From NCBI RefSeq assembly GCF_001606025.1, contig NZ_CP014945.1, forward strand, positions 2,232,001 to 2,296,000: 64,000 bases of DNA, in the 5' to 3' direction. This DNA is from Psychrobacter alimentarius. Its GTDB lineage: Bacteria > Pseudomonadota > Gammaproteobacteria > Pseudomonadales > Moraxellaceae. The notes below the pieces were generated by a model. That model did no database searches. It was not told where the DNA came from and saw nothing but the letters and a program-made list of their open reading frames with translations. The position numbers and the translations under genes are program-made. Position 1 is the stretch's first letter, and each line of letters opens with the position of its first letter. Shown in pieces: positions 26,559 to 36,541 of the stretch.

Positions 26559-27533
26559 ATGACTATTAATTACCAATATAAAAATATCCAAACCCCTACC
26601 AAAATCACCTTAACCGATGAGCAATCTGCAGGTCACGCTGATCATTGGCGTATCTTAACCGATGACATGAGTCATGACGTGCCAGAATGGCTACAAAAGA
26701 TGATTGAAAAAGCGGCAATGCCTAAAGGTCTCAATAGCAATGTGAGCGCTCAAGACAGCTGCTTGCTGCTATCTGAAAACCAACCTTGCCATATCAACCA
26801 AGTACTGGCGATGAAAAATGGTAAGCCTGAATGCTTTATCAATGCCTACCCTTGTGTCGACAGCCCTTATGGGCTGAACTGTAAAATTGAGCGCGTCATT
26901 GCCAATGACAGCTCGCACGATGCCGTTTTACGTTTGCGTACGGCTGATGGCAGTATCATTTATGCCTTTGACCAGCTTTATACAACCAATCGCCATCTTT
27001 ATCAGCGTGATACGTCTTATTTTGTGAACTTGAGTGCTTGGGCACACGAAATCAAACCAAGCGAACAAAATGAGGTGATTATGGTAGAAGATCAAGAATC
27101 GATCCGTTATCACCGTGCGTTTAATGACATCGTGGCGGCCAACGATGGTCAAATTCCGGACGATCTGCAAGCACAGATCAGCGAATGGAAACCTGAGACC
27201 GAAGCACAAATGGCACCCGTAGAAATCAACTTGGGTCATATGTGCGCTTATCTATTTGGCGACACCCTAGGACAAGAAGACGAAGCATGGTGTCAAGGTC
27301 AAGTACTGGGCAAGCAAAACACGGTATTTAATGACAAATCCATCATTTTATTTGACGTGGTAGTATTGCGTGAACAAGATGCAGATCCATTTGTGATGCG
27401 GATTGGCGCACTGAATACACCAGAGACCGCGGCTATTAAAGTTAATGACTATGTACAAGCAAACGTCTGGTTACAAGCGGCTATCTATAAAGAAAATCAA
27501 CAAAATGCTACCCAGCAATCAAAAGCCAGTTGA
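26559..27533 (+). CDS. Conserved hypothetical cytoplasmic protein
   Basis: A 324-aa soluble protein with no signal peptide or membrane segment and seven or so scattered Cys (for example AQDSCLLLSENQPCHINQ and AYPCVDSPYGLNCKIERV). I do not recognise the family. The C-terminal part (about residues 215-310) alternates strands (INLGHMCAYLFGDTLGQEDE, IILFDVVVLREQDADPFVMR). I use the ATG at 26559; a TTG four codons upstream also opens the frame. A strong terminator follows (27573-27605). It looks like a lineage-specific Moraxellaceae protein, which is inference. Confidence 0.7.
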   Translation: MTINYQYKNIQTPTKITLTDEQSAGHADHWRILTDDMSHDVPEWLQKMIEKAAMPKGLNSNVSAQDSCLLLSENQPCHINQVLAMKNGKPECFINAYPCVDSPYGLNCKIERVIANDSSHDAVLRLRTADGSIIYAFDQLYTTNRHLYQRDTSYFVNLSAWAHEIKPSEQNEVIMVEDQESIRYHRAFNDIVAANDGQIPDDLQAQISEWKPETEAQMAPVEINLGHMCAYLFGDTLGQEDEAWCQGQVLGKQNTVFNDKSIILFDVVVLREQDADPFVMRIGALNTPETAAIKVNDYVQANVWLQAAIYKENQQNATQQSKAS

Positions 27534-27572
27534 TTGAGTAAGAAAAATATTTGAGTATATGCTGAATCAATA

Positions 27573-27605
27573 AAAAAGCCCCTAATATCTATTAGGGGCT
27601 TTCTT
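27573..27605. terminator. Bidirectional rho-independent terminator
   Basis: AAAGCCCCTAATA / TATTAGGGGCTTT with a 2-nt centre, A-tract before and T-rich sequence after, between convergent genes. It serves the hypothetical gene on plus and the SCP2-domain gene on minus. Confidence 0.85.
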
Positions 27606-27635
27606 GTTATAATTTTTAGACTTGTCTAAAAATCA

Positions 27636-28025
27636 CTAAGCCATTGTCGTCGCTGACTTAATACGACTATATAACTCTTTTTGCTCCGCGCTTGGACGCG
27701 CTGTCTGTACTGCCATCAATTGTGACATATCGCCTTCGACACGAATCTTGCCACTCATGAATGCACCCATGATTTGATTGGTATCAAAATCAGTGATAAT
27801 AGATTGTAGAATATCGCGATCAAGCAATAAGGTCGTTGTTGCCGAATCATTCAAACCGCGATGTAATAAGCCATTCGTAAAGTTGGCTTCAATATCTTGC
27901 TCAGCGTCAGATACCTTTAGATTGACGATCATATTGGCAAGTGCTGGTGGCAAGTTAAGCTCACCTGCTTCATTCCCCATTTGCTCTACTTGCTCAAACC
28001 ATTCATTTGTCAAAAATACAGCCAT
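27636..28025 (-). CDS. SCP2 sterol-binding domain protein
   Basis: The 129-aa protein is essentially one SCP2-type lipid-binding domain: N-terminal helix FLTNEWFEQVEQMG, central strands (AEQDIEANFTNGLLHRGL, ATTTLLLDRDILQSII) and the family-typical DTNQIMGAFMSGKIRVEGDM segment (about residues 79-98). AAGGAAAATAAC precedes the ATG. Bacterial stand-alone SCP2 proteins of this size bind fatty acyl or hydrophobic ligands; the ligand here is unknown. It is monocistronic, sharing a terminator with its convergent neighbour. Confidence 0.85.
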   Translation of the reverse strand: MAVFLTNEWFEQVEQMGNEAGELNLPPALANMIVNLKVSDAEQDIEANFTNGLLHRGLNDSATTTLLLDRDILQSIITDFDTNQIMGAFMSGKIRVEGDMSQLMAVQTARPSAEQKELYSRIKSATTMA

Positions 28026-28269
28026 GTTATTTTCCTTAATTGGTATTATGTAGGACTGAGTCGTTTCGCTCTCGTCCGATTAAATATTGAATTATAAAAT
28101 AGAGCAGATAGTATCGACATAGACAGGCGCTAGCATCACTCTTTTTCTGCCTCATTATAAGGGGCGACTTAATGATAAGTAAAACCTATTTATATCGCTT
28201 AGACTGCAATTGTTACAAAAATATTGCTCGTATTTTTGCGCTCACTGAAGCACTCTGTCTATTTTTTAG

Positions 28270-28304
28270 CACAAACATATCCCTAGAATAGTGATATGTT
28301 TGTG
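28270..28304. repeat. Perfect 11-bp inverted repeat upstream of ccoN
   Basis: CACAAACATAT and ATATGTTTGTG flank a 13-bp spacer (CCCTAGAATAGTG). There is no T-tract, so a terminator is unlikely. It resembles a dimeric operator or recombination-type site; function is unknown. Confidence 0.6.
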
Positions 28305-28549
28305 TATAAAATGAAGAGACAACCCAGTGGTAACAAGTTGATCGCTAATATTTTTACTAAAGAGTTTGTATTTTGGCGCATAGTCCTAATGATATTTCAT
28401 TAAGATTGCGTTACAATACCCTTAAACAGAGTCGGGAGTTTTAACTAAATATTACATAAACCTGTTTTTTTGTCAGCCGCCGCTAGCACAAGTCTATTGC
28501 CATGTGTTTTCTATGAATATTAGTATCTGTCTTTATTGGTGCAAATTTT

Positions 28550-28563
28550 TTGATAATAATGAA
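28550..28563 (+). promoter_or_regulatory. Candidate FNR/Anr box upstream of ccoN
   Basis: TTGATAATAATGAA matches the TTGAT-N4-ATCAA consensus at nine of ten positions. It lies about 305 bp before the ccoN ATG. cbb3 oxidase operons are commonly FNR/Anr-activated under low oxygen. Confidence 0.45.
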
Positions 28564-28866
28564 GATAAATACTTAACCTCATCAGAGGTTTGATGTTAAA
28601 AAACGGCGCATCTTCTTATTTAACCTATTAACAATCCTACTATCGATTAGCTATGAGCACTGAGTGTTTCAGTTTTCTCTTCTGATTTATTAGTACTGGC
28701 TAATATAAGAGAACGCTTAAAGCGATAGTTAATAGCGTTACGGTAATAAGTGAATCAAAAAGCAGTATATCCCGCAAGCATTATTTGCTTATAAATTTTT
28801 ATAACGCAGATGATGCGGTGCATTAGTTAATTCTGTTGATAATTCGGGCTGTAAAGGAATCATCCA

Positions 28867-30351
28867 ATGAGTTTACAAAACACAGCAGTCGCCCCAGTGG
28901 ACCGTGAGTACGAAATTACTGTCATAAGATTTTTTACGACAATGGCCGTGATTTGGGGCATCGTCGGCATGAGTATTGGGGTGTTCATTGCTTCGCAGTT
29001 AGTATGGCCAGCACTTAACTTTGATATTCCATGGCTGACCTTTAGTCGTCTAAGACCGCTACATACTAATGCAGTCATTTTTGCGTTCGGTGGTTCTGCC
29101 CTGTTCGCAACGTCTTACTATATTGTTCAGCGTACTTGTAAGACAAGATTATTTGCTCCTTATCTGGCTTGGTTTACCTTTTGGGGCTGGCAAGCGGTTA
29201 TTGTATCAGCCGTTATTACGCTTCCTTTAGGTCTGACTTCGTCTAAAGAATATGCAGAGCTTGAGTGGCCAATCGATATTTTGATTGCCTTGGTATGGAT
29301 ATCTTATGCCATTGTCTTTTTCGGGACTCTCATCAAACGTAAAACCTCACACATTTATGTGGCTAACTGGTTTTTTGCCGCTTTTATTATTACGATTGCA
29401 CTGCTGCATATCGTGAACAGCATGGCAATTCCTGTTAGTGCGTTTAAGTCTTATTCGTTATTTAGTGGTGCGACCGATGCAATGGTACAGTGGTGGTACG
29501 GACATAATGCGGTCGGCTTTTATTTAACGGCTGCCTTCCTTGGGATGATGTATTATTTTGTCCCAGTACAGATTGGTCGTCCTATTTACTCTTATCGTTT
29601 GTCTATTGTTCACTTTTGGGCATTGATTGCTTCGTACATGTGGGCAGGTGGTCACCATTTACATTATTCAGCCTTGCCAGATTGGACACAATCACTAGCA
29701 ATGGTGTTTTCTATTATCCTATTCGCACCTTCTTGGGGCGGTATGATTAATGGTGTATTAACCCTCTCAGGTAGCTGGGATAAGCTGCGTACCGATCCCA
29801 TCATTCGCTTTATGATCGTGGCATTATCGTTTTACGCGATGTCGACGTTTGAAGGCCCAATGATGTCAATTAAAACGGTCAATGCATTATCACATAACAC
29901 GGATTGGACGATTGGTCATGTTCACTCAGGTGCACTTGGCTGGGTTGGTATGATTACTATTGGTTCATTATATGTCTTGTTACCACGTATTTATAATAAA
30001 CCAAAGATGTACTCTATTAGCTTAATTACCACGCATTTTTGGTTGGCAACTGCAGGTACTATCTTCTATATCGTATCTATGTGGATTTCAGGTATTGGTC
30101 AAGGCATGATGTGGCTTGCAACGAATCCTGATGGTACTTTGGTATATAGTTTCGTTGATACCGTTGAGTTCTCACATTTTCCATATATGGGTCGTGCTTT
30201 TGGTGGCTTCTTATATGTATCGGGTATGTTCGTTATGGCATATAACTGCTATAAAACGCTCAAGATGCCAGAAGGTAAACCTGTGGACATTGCAGATCCA
30301 ACTGATCATGAACCTAGTGTCGATGAAACCTCGACAGCTGCTAACGTATAA
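28867..30351 (+). CDS. ccoN: cbb3-type cytochrome c oxidase subunit I
   Basis: CcoN is the catalytic haem-copper subunit reducing oxygen to water. The 494-aa product has about twelve membrane segments and family His ligands in [15 protein letters not shown] (haem b), [26 protein letters not shown] (CuB/cross-linked His-Tyr region), [15 protein letters not shown] (CuB pair) and [13 protein letters not shown] (haem b and b3). AAAGGA precedes the ATG. It heads ccoNOQP and is separated from ccoO by 9 bp. A high-affinity oxidase suggests growth under microaerobic conditions. Confidence 0.97.
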   Translation: MSLQNTAVAPVDREYEITVIRFFTTMAVIWGIVGMSIGVFIASQLVWPALNFDIPWLTFSRLRPLHTNAVIFAFGGSALFATSYYIVQRTCKTRLFAPYLAWFTFWGWQAVIVSAVITLPLGLTSSKEYAELEWPIDILIALVWISYAIVFFGTLIKRKTSHIYVANWFFAAFIITIALLHIVNSMAIPVSAFKSYSLFSGATDAMVQWWYGHNAVGFYLTAAFLGMMYYFVPVQIGRPIYSYRLSIVHFWALIASYMWAGGHHLHYSALPDWTQSLAMVFSIILFAPSWGGMINGVLTLSGSWDKLRTDPIIRFMIVALSFYAMSTFEGPMMSIKTVNALSHNTDWTIGHVHSGALGWVGMITIGSLYVLLPRIYNKPKMYSISLITTHFWLATAGTIFYIVSMWISGIGQGMMWLATNPDGTLVYSFVDTVEFSHFPYMGRAFGGFLYVSGMFVMAYNCYKTLKMPEGKPVDIADPTDHEPSVDETSTAANV

Positions 30352-30360
30352 GGAGCGATC

Positions 30361-30999
30361 ATGGCTGGTACACCGCATGAAATTATTGAAAAAAATACAG
30401 GCTTGTTGGTCATCGGTATCGTTATTGCTATTAGCTTTGCAACGCTAGTTGAAATCGTGCCGTTGATCTATGACTATAAAGGTCCTGAAGAAGGTGGTGT
30501 GAACGCTCCCCTTCCCTCTATGGAGCCTTGGACTGCATTAGAATTTGAAGGTCGTGATATCTATATTCGTGAAGGCTGTCACGTTTGCCATACACAGATG
30601 GTTCGTCCACTGCGTGCTGAAGTTGAACGTTATGGACCCTACTCGCGTGCTGCTGAATCAACATGGGACCACCCGTTCTTATGGGGTTCAAAACGTACTG
30701 GACCTGATCTAGCACGTGTTGGTGGCCGCTACTCAGAAGACTGGCAGAAACAGCATTTGATTGATCCGCGTTCGCTAGTACCTGAATCAGTCATGCCAGG
30801 CTTTCCATGGCTTGCTACCAACGAAGTAAATGGTGCGAACGTTCAAACTAAAATGCGTCTATTCCGCGATCGCTTTGGTGTGCCTTATACTGAAGAAGAT
30901 ATCGAAGGGGCTCCTGATGCTGTTCTTGGCGCCACTGAGCTTGATGCTTTGGTTGCCTATCTACAGCAGCTAGGTACCGCGATGGAAGGACAGCGCTAA
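30361..30999 (+). CDS. ccoO: cbb3-type cytochrome c oxidase subunit II
   Basis: CcoO is the membrane-anchored monohaem cytochrome c of the cbb3 oxidase. The 212-aa product has an N-terminal helix ([22 protein letters not shown]), one c-haem motif CHVCH in [17 protein letters not shown], and a distal Met ligand likely in [18 protein letters not shown] lies before the ATG, 9 bp after ccoN; its TAA overlaps the ccoQ ATG by one base. Confidence 0.96.
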   Translation: MAGTPHEIIEKNTGLLVIGIVIAISFATLVEIVPLIYDYKGPEEGGVNAPLPSMEPWTALEFEGRDIYIREGCHVCHTQMVRPLRAEVERYGPYSRAAESTWDHPFLWGSKRTGPDLARVGGRYSEDWQKQHLIDPRSLVPESVMPGFPWLATNEVNGANVQTKMRLFRDRFGVPYTEEDIEGAPDAVLGATELDALVAYLQQLGTAMEGQR

Positions 31000-31181
31000 T
31001 GGGTATTGGTGAATTACAAACAATTGCGACCGTTTCTGCCTTTATTGCTTTCGTAGGTATTGCATGGTGGGCGTATTCGCCAAAAAACAAAAAACGTTTC
31101 GAAGAAGATGCACAACTTGCGCTTGATGACAAAGATGTAAAAGCTTTGTCTGAAGAGCAGCGCAATAAGGATGAACGATGA
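30999..31181 (+). CDS. ccoQ: cbb3-type cytochrome oxidase subunit CcoQ
   Basis: A 60-aa single-span protein (membrane helix about residues 8-25, ending WWAYSPKNKKRFEEDAQL) with the typical CcoQ/FixQ aromatic-Pro-basic boundary, then an acidic tail. It overlaps ccoO by 1 bp and ccoP by 4 bp. CcoQ stabilises the assembled complex. Confidence 0.92.
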   Translation: MGIGELQTIATVSAFIAFVGIAWWAYSPKNKKRFEEDAQLALDDKDVKALSEEQRNKDER

Positions 31182-32347
31182 CATTTTTTTGGAGTTCTTG
31201 GATTACCTTACTAAGTTTCGCGTGTTGGGCATTTATCCTCGGCATCTTACTAATGGTATTGAAATACAAGCCAAAGCTAGAAGACGACGGTACAACAGGT
31301 CATGCTTATGATGGCATTAAAGAATATGACAAACCCTTACCAAAATGGTGGTTAGTAATATTTTTTGGGTCTATCGCTTGGGGAGTTGTATATTGGGTAT
31401 TTTTCCCAGCAATGGTTCCAGGAAAATGGGAAGGACTTGCCACCGTAGAAGTTGATGGCGAAACTGTGCCATGGACCTCTAAGAACGAGCTATATAGTGA
31501 CCTTGAAAGTAACAATAAAGTATTTACTGATAACTTTGAAAAGAACATTTTAGCGCAAGCGGATGCCAGCGGTGCGACGTCTACTTTGACCGAACTTGCT
31601 AAGCTACAGTCAGCAAGAAGTCATAGTGAAAACCCACCTGCCGATCTACAGACTAAGATTGATGGAAAAGTAGCAGAACTTGCTCCTTACGTTGAGAAGT
31701 TGTCTGAAAATCCAAATGCTTTAAAAGTGGGTAGTCGTTTGTTCTTACAGAACTGCTCAGTATGCCATGGCTCAAATGCTAAAGGCGCAGTTGGCTATCC
31801 TAATTTGACGGATAACGACTGGTTGTATGGTGGCGCACCTGAAAATATCTTGACGACACTACATAATGGTCGCGTCGGTGGTATGGCAGCGTGGCGTGAT
31901 CAAATCGGTGAAGATGGCGTACGTGCGGCAGCTGAATATGTTTTATCTATTTCTGGTAATCAACAAGATTATGAGCTAGATCAAACAATGGTTGCTCAAG
32001 GTAAGGCAATATTTAATCAGCCTACCAATTGTGTACTTTGTCACGGTAATGATGCCAAAGGTATGATTTCAACTGGCGCGCCAAACTTAACGGATAAAAT
32101 TTGGTTATATGGTGGCGACCGTGAGACTATTCGTGAGACCTTACGTTATGGTCGTGCGGGTGTCATGCCTGAGTGGCAAACTAAGTTAGGTAATGAGCGT
32201 ATTATGCTTCTTGCGGCCTATGTCTATTCTTTATCAGATAAGACCGCTCAACCAGCTGTTGCTAGTACTGCTACTTCTGCTACTCAATCAGCCGTTGCTA
32301 ATACTGCCGCTCAACCTGCAGCAACTGAAACAGCAACTGCTAATTGA
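31178..32347 (+). CDS. ccoP: cbb3-type cytochrome c oxidase subunit III
   Basis: CcoP is the dihaem subunit that receives electrons from cytochrome c. The 389-aa product has two N-terminal membrane helices (about residues 7-30 and 59-77), the family segment YDGIKEYDKPLPKWW, and two haem c sites: CSVCHG and CVLCHG. Each is followed by a Met ligand region (GGMAAWRDQIG, AGVMPEWQTKLG). The C-terminal 35 residues are an Ala/Thr-rich low-complexity extension (TATSATQSAVANTAAQPAAT), longer than typical. A strong terminator follows. Confidence 0.96.
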   Translation: MTFFWSSWITLLSFACWAFILGILLMVLKYKPKLEDDGTTGHAYDGIKEYDKPLPKWWLVIFFGSIAWGVVYWVFFPAMVPGKWEGLATVEVDGETVPWTSKNELYSDLESNNKVFTDNFEKNILAQADASGATSTLTELAKLQSARSHSENPPADLQTKIDGKVAELAPYVEKLSENPNALKVGSRLFLQNCSVCHGSNAKGAVGYPNLTDNDWLYGGAPENILTTLHNGRVGGMAAWRDQIGEDGVRAAAEYVLSISGNQQDYELDQTMVAQGKAIFNQPTNCVLCHGNDAKGMISTGAPNLTDKIWLYGGDRETIRETLRYGRAGVMPEWQTKLGNERIMLLAAYVYSLSDKTAQPAVASTATSATQSAVANTAAQPAATETATAN

Positions 32348-32390
32348 TATTTCTGAGTTAGCTTTTTAATTAAAATGGACAAGCTTTAGT

Positions 32391-32426
32391 AAAGGGAGAA
32401 CTGTCATAACAGTTCTCCCTTTTTTA
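32391..32426 (+). terminator. Rho-independent terminator after ccoP
   Basis: AAGGGAGAACTG / CAGTTCTCCCTT with a 6-nt loop and six Ts, 45 bp past the ccoP stop. It separates ccoNOQP from ccoG. Confidence 0.9.
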
Positions 32427-32605
32427 TCTTTTTATACTAGAAGATTTATTCTCTATAAATTGAAGTCGTAAAATGACTGTCCAATAGGCAGTTATTCTTA
32501 CATATTGATTGCTTTTTAAGATCATTACCCCATTTAAAGTAGGGATAATGTTAAAATAACGGTATTTTAAATTGTCCTATAAGTTACTGATCTTCATCGT
32601 CATTA

Positions 32606-32619
32606 TTGATTTTTATTAA
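32606..32619 (+). promoter_or_regulatory. Candidate FNR/Anr box upstream of ccoG
   Basis: TTGATTTTTATTAA matches TTGAT-N4-ATCAA at nine of ten positions, 163 bp before the ccoG ATG. The rest of the 434-bp ccoP-ccoG gap, past the terminator, shows no ORF. Confidence 0.45.
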
Positions 32620-32781
32620 GCCATTCATTCGCAATTGATTTTTAGTAGTGGATTTGGACTGTATTTCTGTTTTATCCGCCGCTTACTGACATGGATAACA
32701 TCACACATTCATACATCTGATCAGTACAGGTGTTTGTTCATCATGCCAGCAAACTGATTCTTTTTTAAAAGAGGCACGTTT

Positions 32782-34191
32782 ATGTCAGCACAACACTCTA
32801 ATAAAATTCCTGTGCAACAAGTAGATCTTGATGCAACCAAGCATCGTGTTCACCCTAGGTTTGTTAAAGGTTTTTATCAGAATATTCGGGTTATTACCAT
32901 GTATGCGCTTTTGGCTGCTTTTTTGCTTTTGCCATGGCTACGTTACAATGATCGGCAAGCAATATGGTTTGATGTGCCTTCACAGCATTACTATATCTTT
33001 GGCATGACCTTTTTGACTCAAGACTTTTATTTCATCGCTATATTTGCAATTATTGCAGCCTTTACTTTATTCGTGGTGACCGTTTATGCAGGCCGTGTTT
33101 GGTGTGGCTATGCGTGTCCGCAAACGATTTGGACACATCTGTATCAATATGTTGAAAAGTGGGTGATTGGCGATCGCAATAAGAGAATTAAGTTTGATAA
33201 AGCACCAATGAGTGCGACAAAAGTTTTTAAGCGCTCTTTGGTATATTTTATCTGGTTTCTGTTTTCAGTGATTACAGCAGCAACCTTTGTCAGCTACGTT
33301 GCTGGAACAGATTATCTGTATCAAAGCTGGCAAATGATTGGTGTGGTGCCAATCCCAGATTGGCCGACATGGATCTGGGTTTCGATGTTTATCTTTACGT
33401 TTGCAACCTATGCCAACGCTGGCTACATGCGTGAGCAAATGTGTATTCAGATCTGTCCTTATGGGCGCTTCCAAAGTGTGATGTTCGATAAAGACACCTT
33501 AGTTGTATCTTATGACTATGAGCGCGGTGAGCCTCGAGGTGCTCGCAAAAAAGGCACAAATCCTGAAGATTTAGGCGACTGTATTGAATGTCAGATGTGT
33601 GTTCAGGTCTGTCCAACAGGTATTGATATTCGAGATGGTCTACAAGTTGGGTGTATCCAATGTGCAGCCTGTATTGATGCCTGTAATGAAATTATGGATA
33701 AAGTTGGCTATCCCCGTGGACTGATTCGCTATACTACAGAGCGTCAATTGGCGGAAAAAGAACCCAGCCGAGTGTTGCGTCCGCGATTGTTTGCCTATCT
33801 GGCACTATTGGGGATATTGTGTGGTGGCATTATCTATGCGCTAACCGATCGTGTTCCATTAGAGATTGATATTCGTCGTGACCGCAATCAGCTGTCCTCT
33901 GTAAACACGCAAGGCATGATCGAAAATAGCTATATCGTTAAACTGACTAATAAGACGCAGGATGCTCATAATTATAAAATTACGCTTGCCCCACAAGAGG
34001 GTTTGAGTTTAGAGTTACGGTTTAATGATGTACCATTAGAAGCAGGCGAAAGCTTTGATATGCCTGTCAGTATTTATGGTGATCCTGATGTTATTGAATT
34101 TGGTCAAACACCCATTACTCTAAATGTGACCAGCGAAGATGGTCAGTACAAAGTCAGCAAACAAAACGTTTTCACCACTCAAGGCCAGTAA
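32782..34191 (+). CDS. ccoG: Cytochrome c oxidase accessory protein CcoG (FixG)
   Basis: CcoG is a membrane-bound iron-sulfur protein needed for cbb3 assembly, reported as a cupric reductase. The 469-aa product has five or so membrane segments, Cys motifs in GYACPQTIW and CIQICPYGRF, and a dicluster ferredoxin region (CIECQMCVQVCP and GCIQCAACIDAC, about residues 271-305). A C-terminal Ig-like FixG_C domain follows. It lies upstream of fixH and may be controlled by the FNR-like box at 32606. Confidence 0.95.
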   Translation: MSAQHSNKIPVQQVDLDATKHRVHPRFVKGFYQNIRVITMYALLAAFLLLPWLRYNDRQAIWFDVPSQHYYIFGMTFLTQDFYFIAIFAIIAAFTLFVVTVYAGRVWCGYACPQTIWTHLYQYVEKWVIGDRNKRIKFDKAPMSATKVFKRSLVYFIWFLFSVITAATFVSYVAGTDYLYQSWQMIGVVPIPDWPTWIWVSMFIFTFATYANAGYMREQMCIQICPYGRFQSVMFDKDTLVVSYDYERGEPRGARKKGTNPEDLGDCIECQMCVQVCPTGIDIRDGLQVGCIQCAACIDACNEIMDKVGYPRGLIRYTTERQLAEKEPSRVLRPRLFAYLALLGILCGGIIYALTDRVPLEIDIRRDRNQLSSVNTQGMIENSYIVKLTNKTQDAHNYKITLAPQEGLSLELRFNDVPLEAGESFDMPVSIYGDPDVIEFGQTPITLNVTSEDGQYKVSKQNVFTTQGQ

Positions 34192-34320
34192 TTTTAAGAT
34201 ATTAGCTACTTAGGTTCTTATATGTCCTCCATTAATCTAAAATGAATGGAGGACTTATTTATCATTAACTGGCAGCATACTGCCGTCAGATTATCCGTTG
34301 ATACAGTTAATAGGTATTTT

Positions 34321-34902
34321 ATGTCTACTCCAATATCGAACTTTAAACATCAAGATTCTCAGCCATGGTATAAAAACTACATGGTTGTCATCTTTGTCAT
34401 TGGCATGCCTGCATTTGTGGTGGTCGCTTGCATTTGGTTTGTTTATTACTCTTACCAGATTCGTGACAGTGTAGTACGTGATGATTGGTATATGGATGGA
34501 AAGACTCTTTATCAGGATGTATCACGTGATAAGCTTACGTACGATTTAGACCTGCATGGTAAAATGCAGTTTTCAGACAATGGGAATGTGGTTTTTTATT
34601 TGGATTATCCTAAGCAAAGCTTACAATCAGGTAAATTGTTAGATGGGACACCGCTCGTGTATCCAAAAGAGCTGGCGTTGTCTATCTCACATGCCACTGA
34701 TATCAAAAAAGATCGCGATGTGGTGTTACAGCATGAGGATGGTAATAAATACAGTGCACAAGTAGATATCGATCCTGTCAAAGCCAAATACTACTTACAA
34801 GTCAGTCATGATGGTAAGGAAGACTGGCGTATGCAAGATGTGGCCAAACTGCCTCGCTCGGAGGTTAGTTTCAGCCCACTACCTGTTTTTGCAGAAAGCT
34901 AA
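34321..34902 (+). CDS. FixH family protein
   Basis: A 193-aa protein with one N-terminal membrane helix (MVVIFVIGMPAFVVVACIWFVYYSY, about residues 21-45; cytoplasmic HQDSQPWYKNY before it). A periplasmic domain begins RDDWYMDGKTLYQD, the FixH/CcoH signature. FixH/CcoH assists cbb3 biogenesis. I chose the ATG at 34321 with AGGT upstream; the frame continues 25 codons further but without resemblance. It is 129 bp after ccoG and followed by a terminator. Confidence 0.88.
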   Translation: MSTPISNFKHQDSQPWYKNYMVVIFVIGMPAFVVVACIWFVYYSYQIRDSVVRDDWYMDGKTLYQDVSRDKLTYDLDLHGKMQFSDNGNVVFYLDYPKQSLQSGKLLDGTPLVYPKELALSISHATDIKKDRDVVLQHEDGNKYSAQVDIDPVKAKYYLQVSHDGKEDWRMQDVAKLPRSEVSFSPLPVFAES

Positions 34903-34930
34903 TTTTATTTGTCATGCCCAATAGCATCAT

Positions 34931-34968
34931 AAAAACCAGCCATTGCTTATCAATGGCTGGTTTTTTTG
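34931..34968. terminator. Bidirectional rho-independent terminator
   Basis: AAAACCAGCCATTG / CAATGGCTGGTTTT with a 5-nt loop and T-tract, between the convergent fixH and ttcA genes. Confidence 0.9.
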
Positions 34969-35002
34969 TTCTTGAACCTTTTATTACAATGAGAGTGCAA
35001 TC

Positions 35003-36157
35003 TTATAGAACAGGATTGATTGTAGGTATTTTTTGCATAGTACGATTGTGCTCTGCTACTTTTTCTGTACCTGTCGAAAGCTGGTCGTTACTGTTGTCAC
35101 TCGCGAACTTTGGGTTAAAAGTTTGTGTTTTTGGCGACACTGGCAAGCCAATCTCGGCCAAACTATCGGTCTGCCCTGCTTGAATGTTATCACCTTCAAA
35201 GACGCGCTCGTTGTCATCACGCTCAAGACTTAATCGCTCGAAGTCAAATAACTCACGGTCCGCGAGCTGAGACGGTGCTACGTTTTGCATGGCTTTAAAA
35301 ATAGAGGCCAAACGCTGTGGGTGGGCATTGTCCCACTCTCTCAACATGTCATTGATGATGGCACGTTGTAGATTGGTCTGGCTACCACAGAGATTGCAAG
35401 GGATGATAGGAAACGCTTTTAAACGCGCATACTCAATGATGTCTTTTTCTTCAACATACGCCAACGGACGGATAAGCAGATTTTGCTTATCATCACTGAG
35501 TAGCTTAGGCGGCATCGACTTGAGCGCTCCACCATGAAACAAATTCAAAAAGAAGGTGGCGAGCATATCGTCTCGGTGATGACCCAGTGCAATTTTGGTG
35601 GCACCGATTTGTTTGGCAAAACCATACAAAGAGCCGCGACGCAGACGCGAACATGCTGAGCAATAAGTTTTGCCTTCTGGTACCACGCTTTTTACGATGC
35701 TATAAGTGTCTTTTTCTAAGATATAGTGGGCAATACCTTGCTCATTTAAATACGCAGGCAAGATATCTTCAGGATATCCAGGTTGTTTTTGGTCAAGATT
35801 GACAGCGACGATATCAAAGCTTATTGGTGCAATACGCTTCAACAACAATAAAATATCGAGCAACGTATAACTGTCTTTTCCACCTGAGACACAGACCATC
35901 ACCACATCGCCATCTTCAATCATATTGAAGTCACGAATTGCCCAAGAGACTTGTCTACGTAGCTTTTTCTGTAACTTACGAAACTGAGCAGATTCAGGAG
36001 AGGTTGTCTGCCCTTCTATAAGCGCTTCTTCACTCATATCATCAGCGGCATCATCATAGTCCACGCCCTCATTCTCAATTATTGTGGCATGATTATCTAA
36101 GCCGGTATCATCAAGCTCAGGCGTGATCTGTGGCGTAAACAAGGTCGCTGCGGTCAT
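35003..36157 (-). CDS. ttcA: tRNA 2-thiocytidine(32) synthetase TtcA
   Basis: TtcA thiolates cytidine 32 of certain tRNAs. The 384-aa product has an acidic N-terminal extension of about 65 residues, the PP-loop [15 protein letters not shown] (about residues 89-103) and iron-sulfur cluster Cys pairs [10 protein letters not shown] and [13 protein letters not shown]. Conserved [19 protein letters not shown] lies between them. The N-terminal and C-terminal tails are longer than in E. coli TtcA (311 aa). It is convergent with fixH and has its own promoter region at its right. Confidence 0.93.
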   Translation of the reverse strand: MTAATLFTPQITPELDDTGLDNHATIIENEGVDYDDAADDMSEEALIEGQTTSPESAQFRKLQKKLRRQVSWAIRDFNMIEDGDVVMVCVSGGKDSYTLLDILLLLKRIAPISFDIVAVNLDQKQPGYPEDILPAYLNEQGIAHYILEKDTYSIVKSVVPEGKTYCSACSRLRRGSLYGFAKQIGATKIALGHHRDDMLATFFLNLFHGGALKSMPPKLLSDDKQNLLIRPLAYVEEKDIIEYARLKAFPIIPCNLCGSQTNLQRAIINDMLREWDNAHPQRLASIFKAMQNVAPSQLADRELFDFERLSLERDDNERVFEGDNIQAGQTDSLAEIGLPVSPKTQTFNPKFASDNSNDQLSTGTEKVAEHNRTMQKIPTINPVL

Positions 36158-36541
36158 AAATTACTCAATATCTTTACAATGATGGTTTTGCTGTTAGACC
36201 ATTTGCTAAAAAGCGGGGTCATAGTGCCATTAGCAAAAAGGGATTAGCATGGAGGTTCTGAAAGCAGCGATTATAACAAATATTGTTAATAGTTTGAAAA
36301 TATGACATTAAATTATGAAGTTAAATACCAAATTGCCTTGGTCGTTTGACCTTTTTATATACAAAATTTTTATGCCTATATAGTGTTTTATTGCTTTATG
36401 TTTTCTTTTGAGAGAGTTGACACGGTCAAGACAATCCACGCGCTTTATATTTGATACTGTTTTTATCATAGCCTCATGGTTCTGTAATGAGGGTATTTTT
36501 GCTAAAATACCCGTTTTCGTAAACCAATAATAGATACCACT
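36158..36541. other. Divergent region between ttcA and queC, no gene seen
   Basis: About 380 bp without a convincing ORF. A hairpin GGGTATTTT-TGCT-AAAATACCC (36491-36512) followed by GTTTTCG lies 29 bp before queC and may be a leader hairpin; its inner TAAAAT could also be a -10 element. No recognisable preQ1 riboswitch. Confidence 0.45.

Larger units (their letters stand above)
28026..28866. other. Long upstream region of ccoN, no gene seen
   Basis: About 840 bp without a convincing ORF. It holds inverted repeats at 28216-28238 (CAAAAATA / TATTTTTG) and 28270-28304, a small hairpin AACCTC-ATCA-GAGGTT at 28575-28590, and a near-consensus FNR/Anr box at 28550-28563. Confidence 0.6.
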
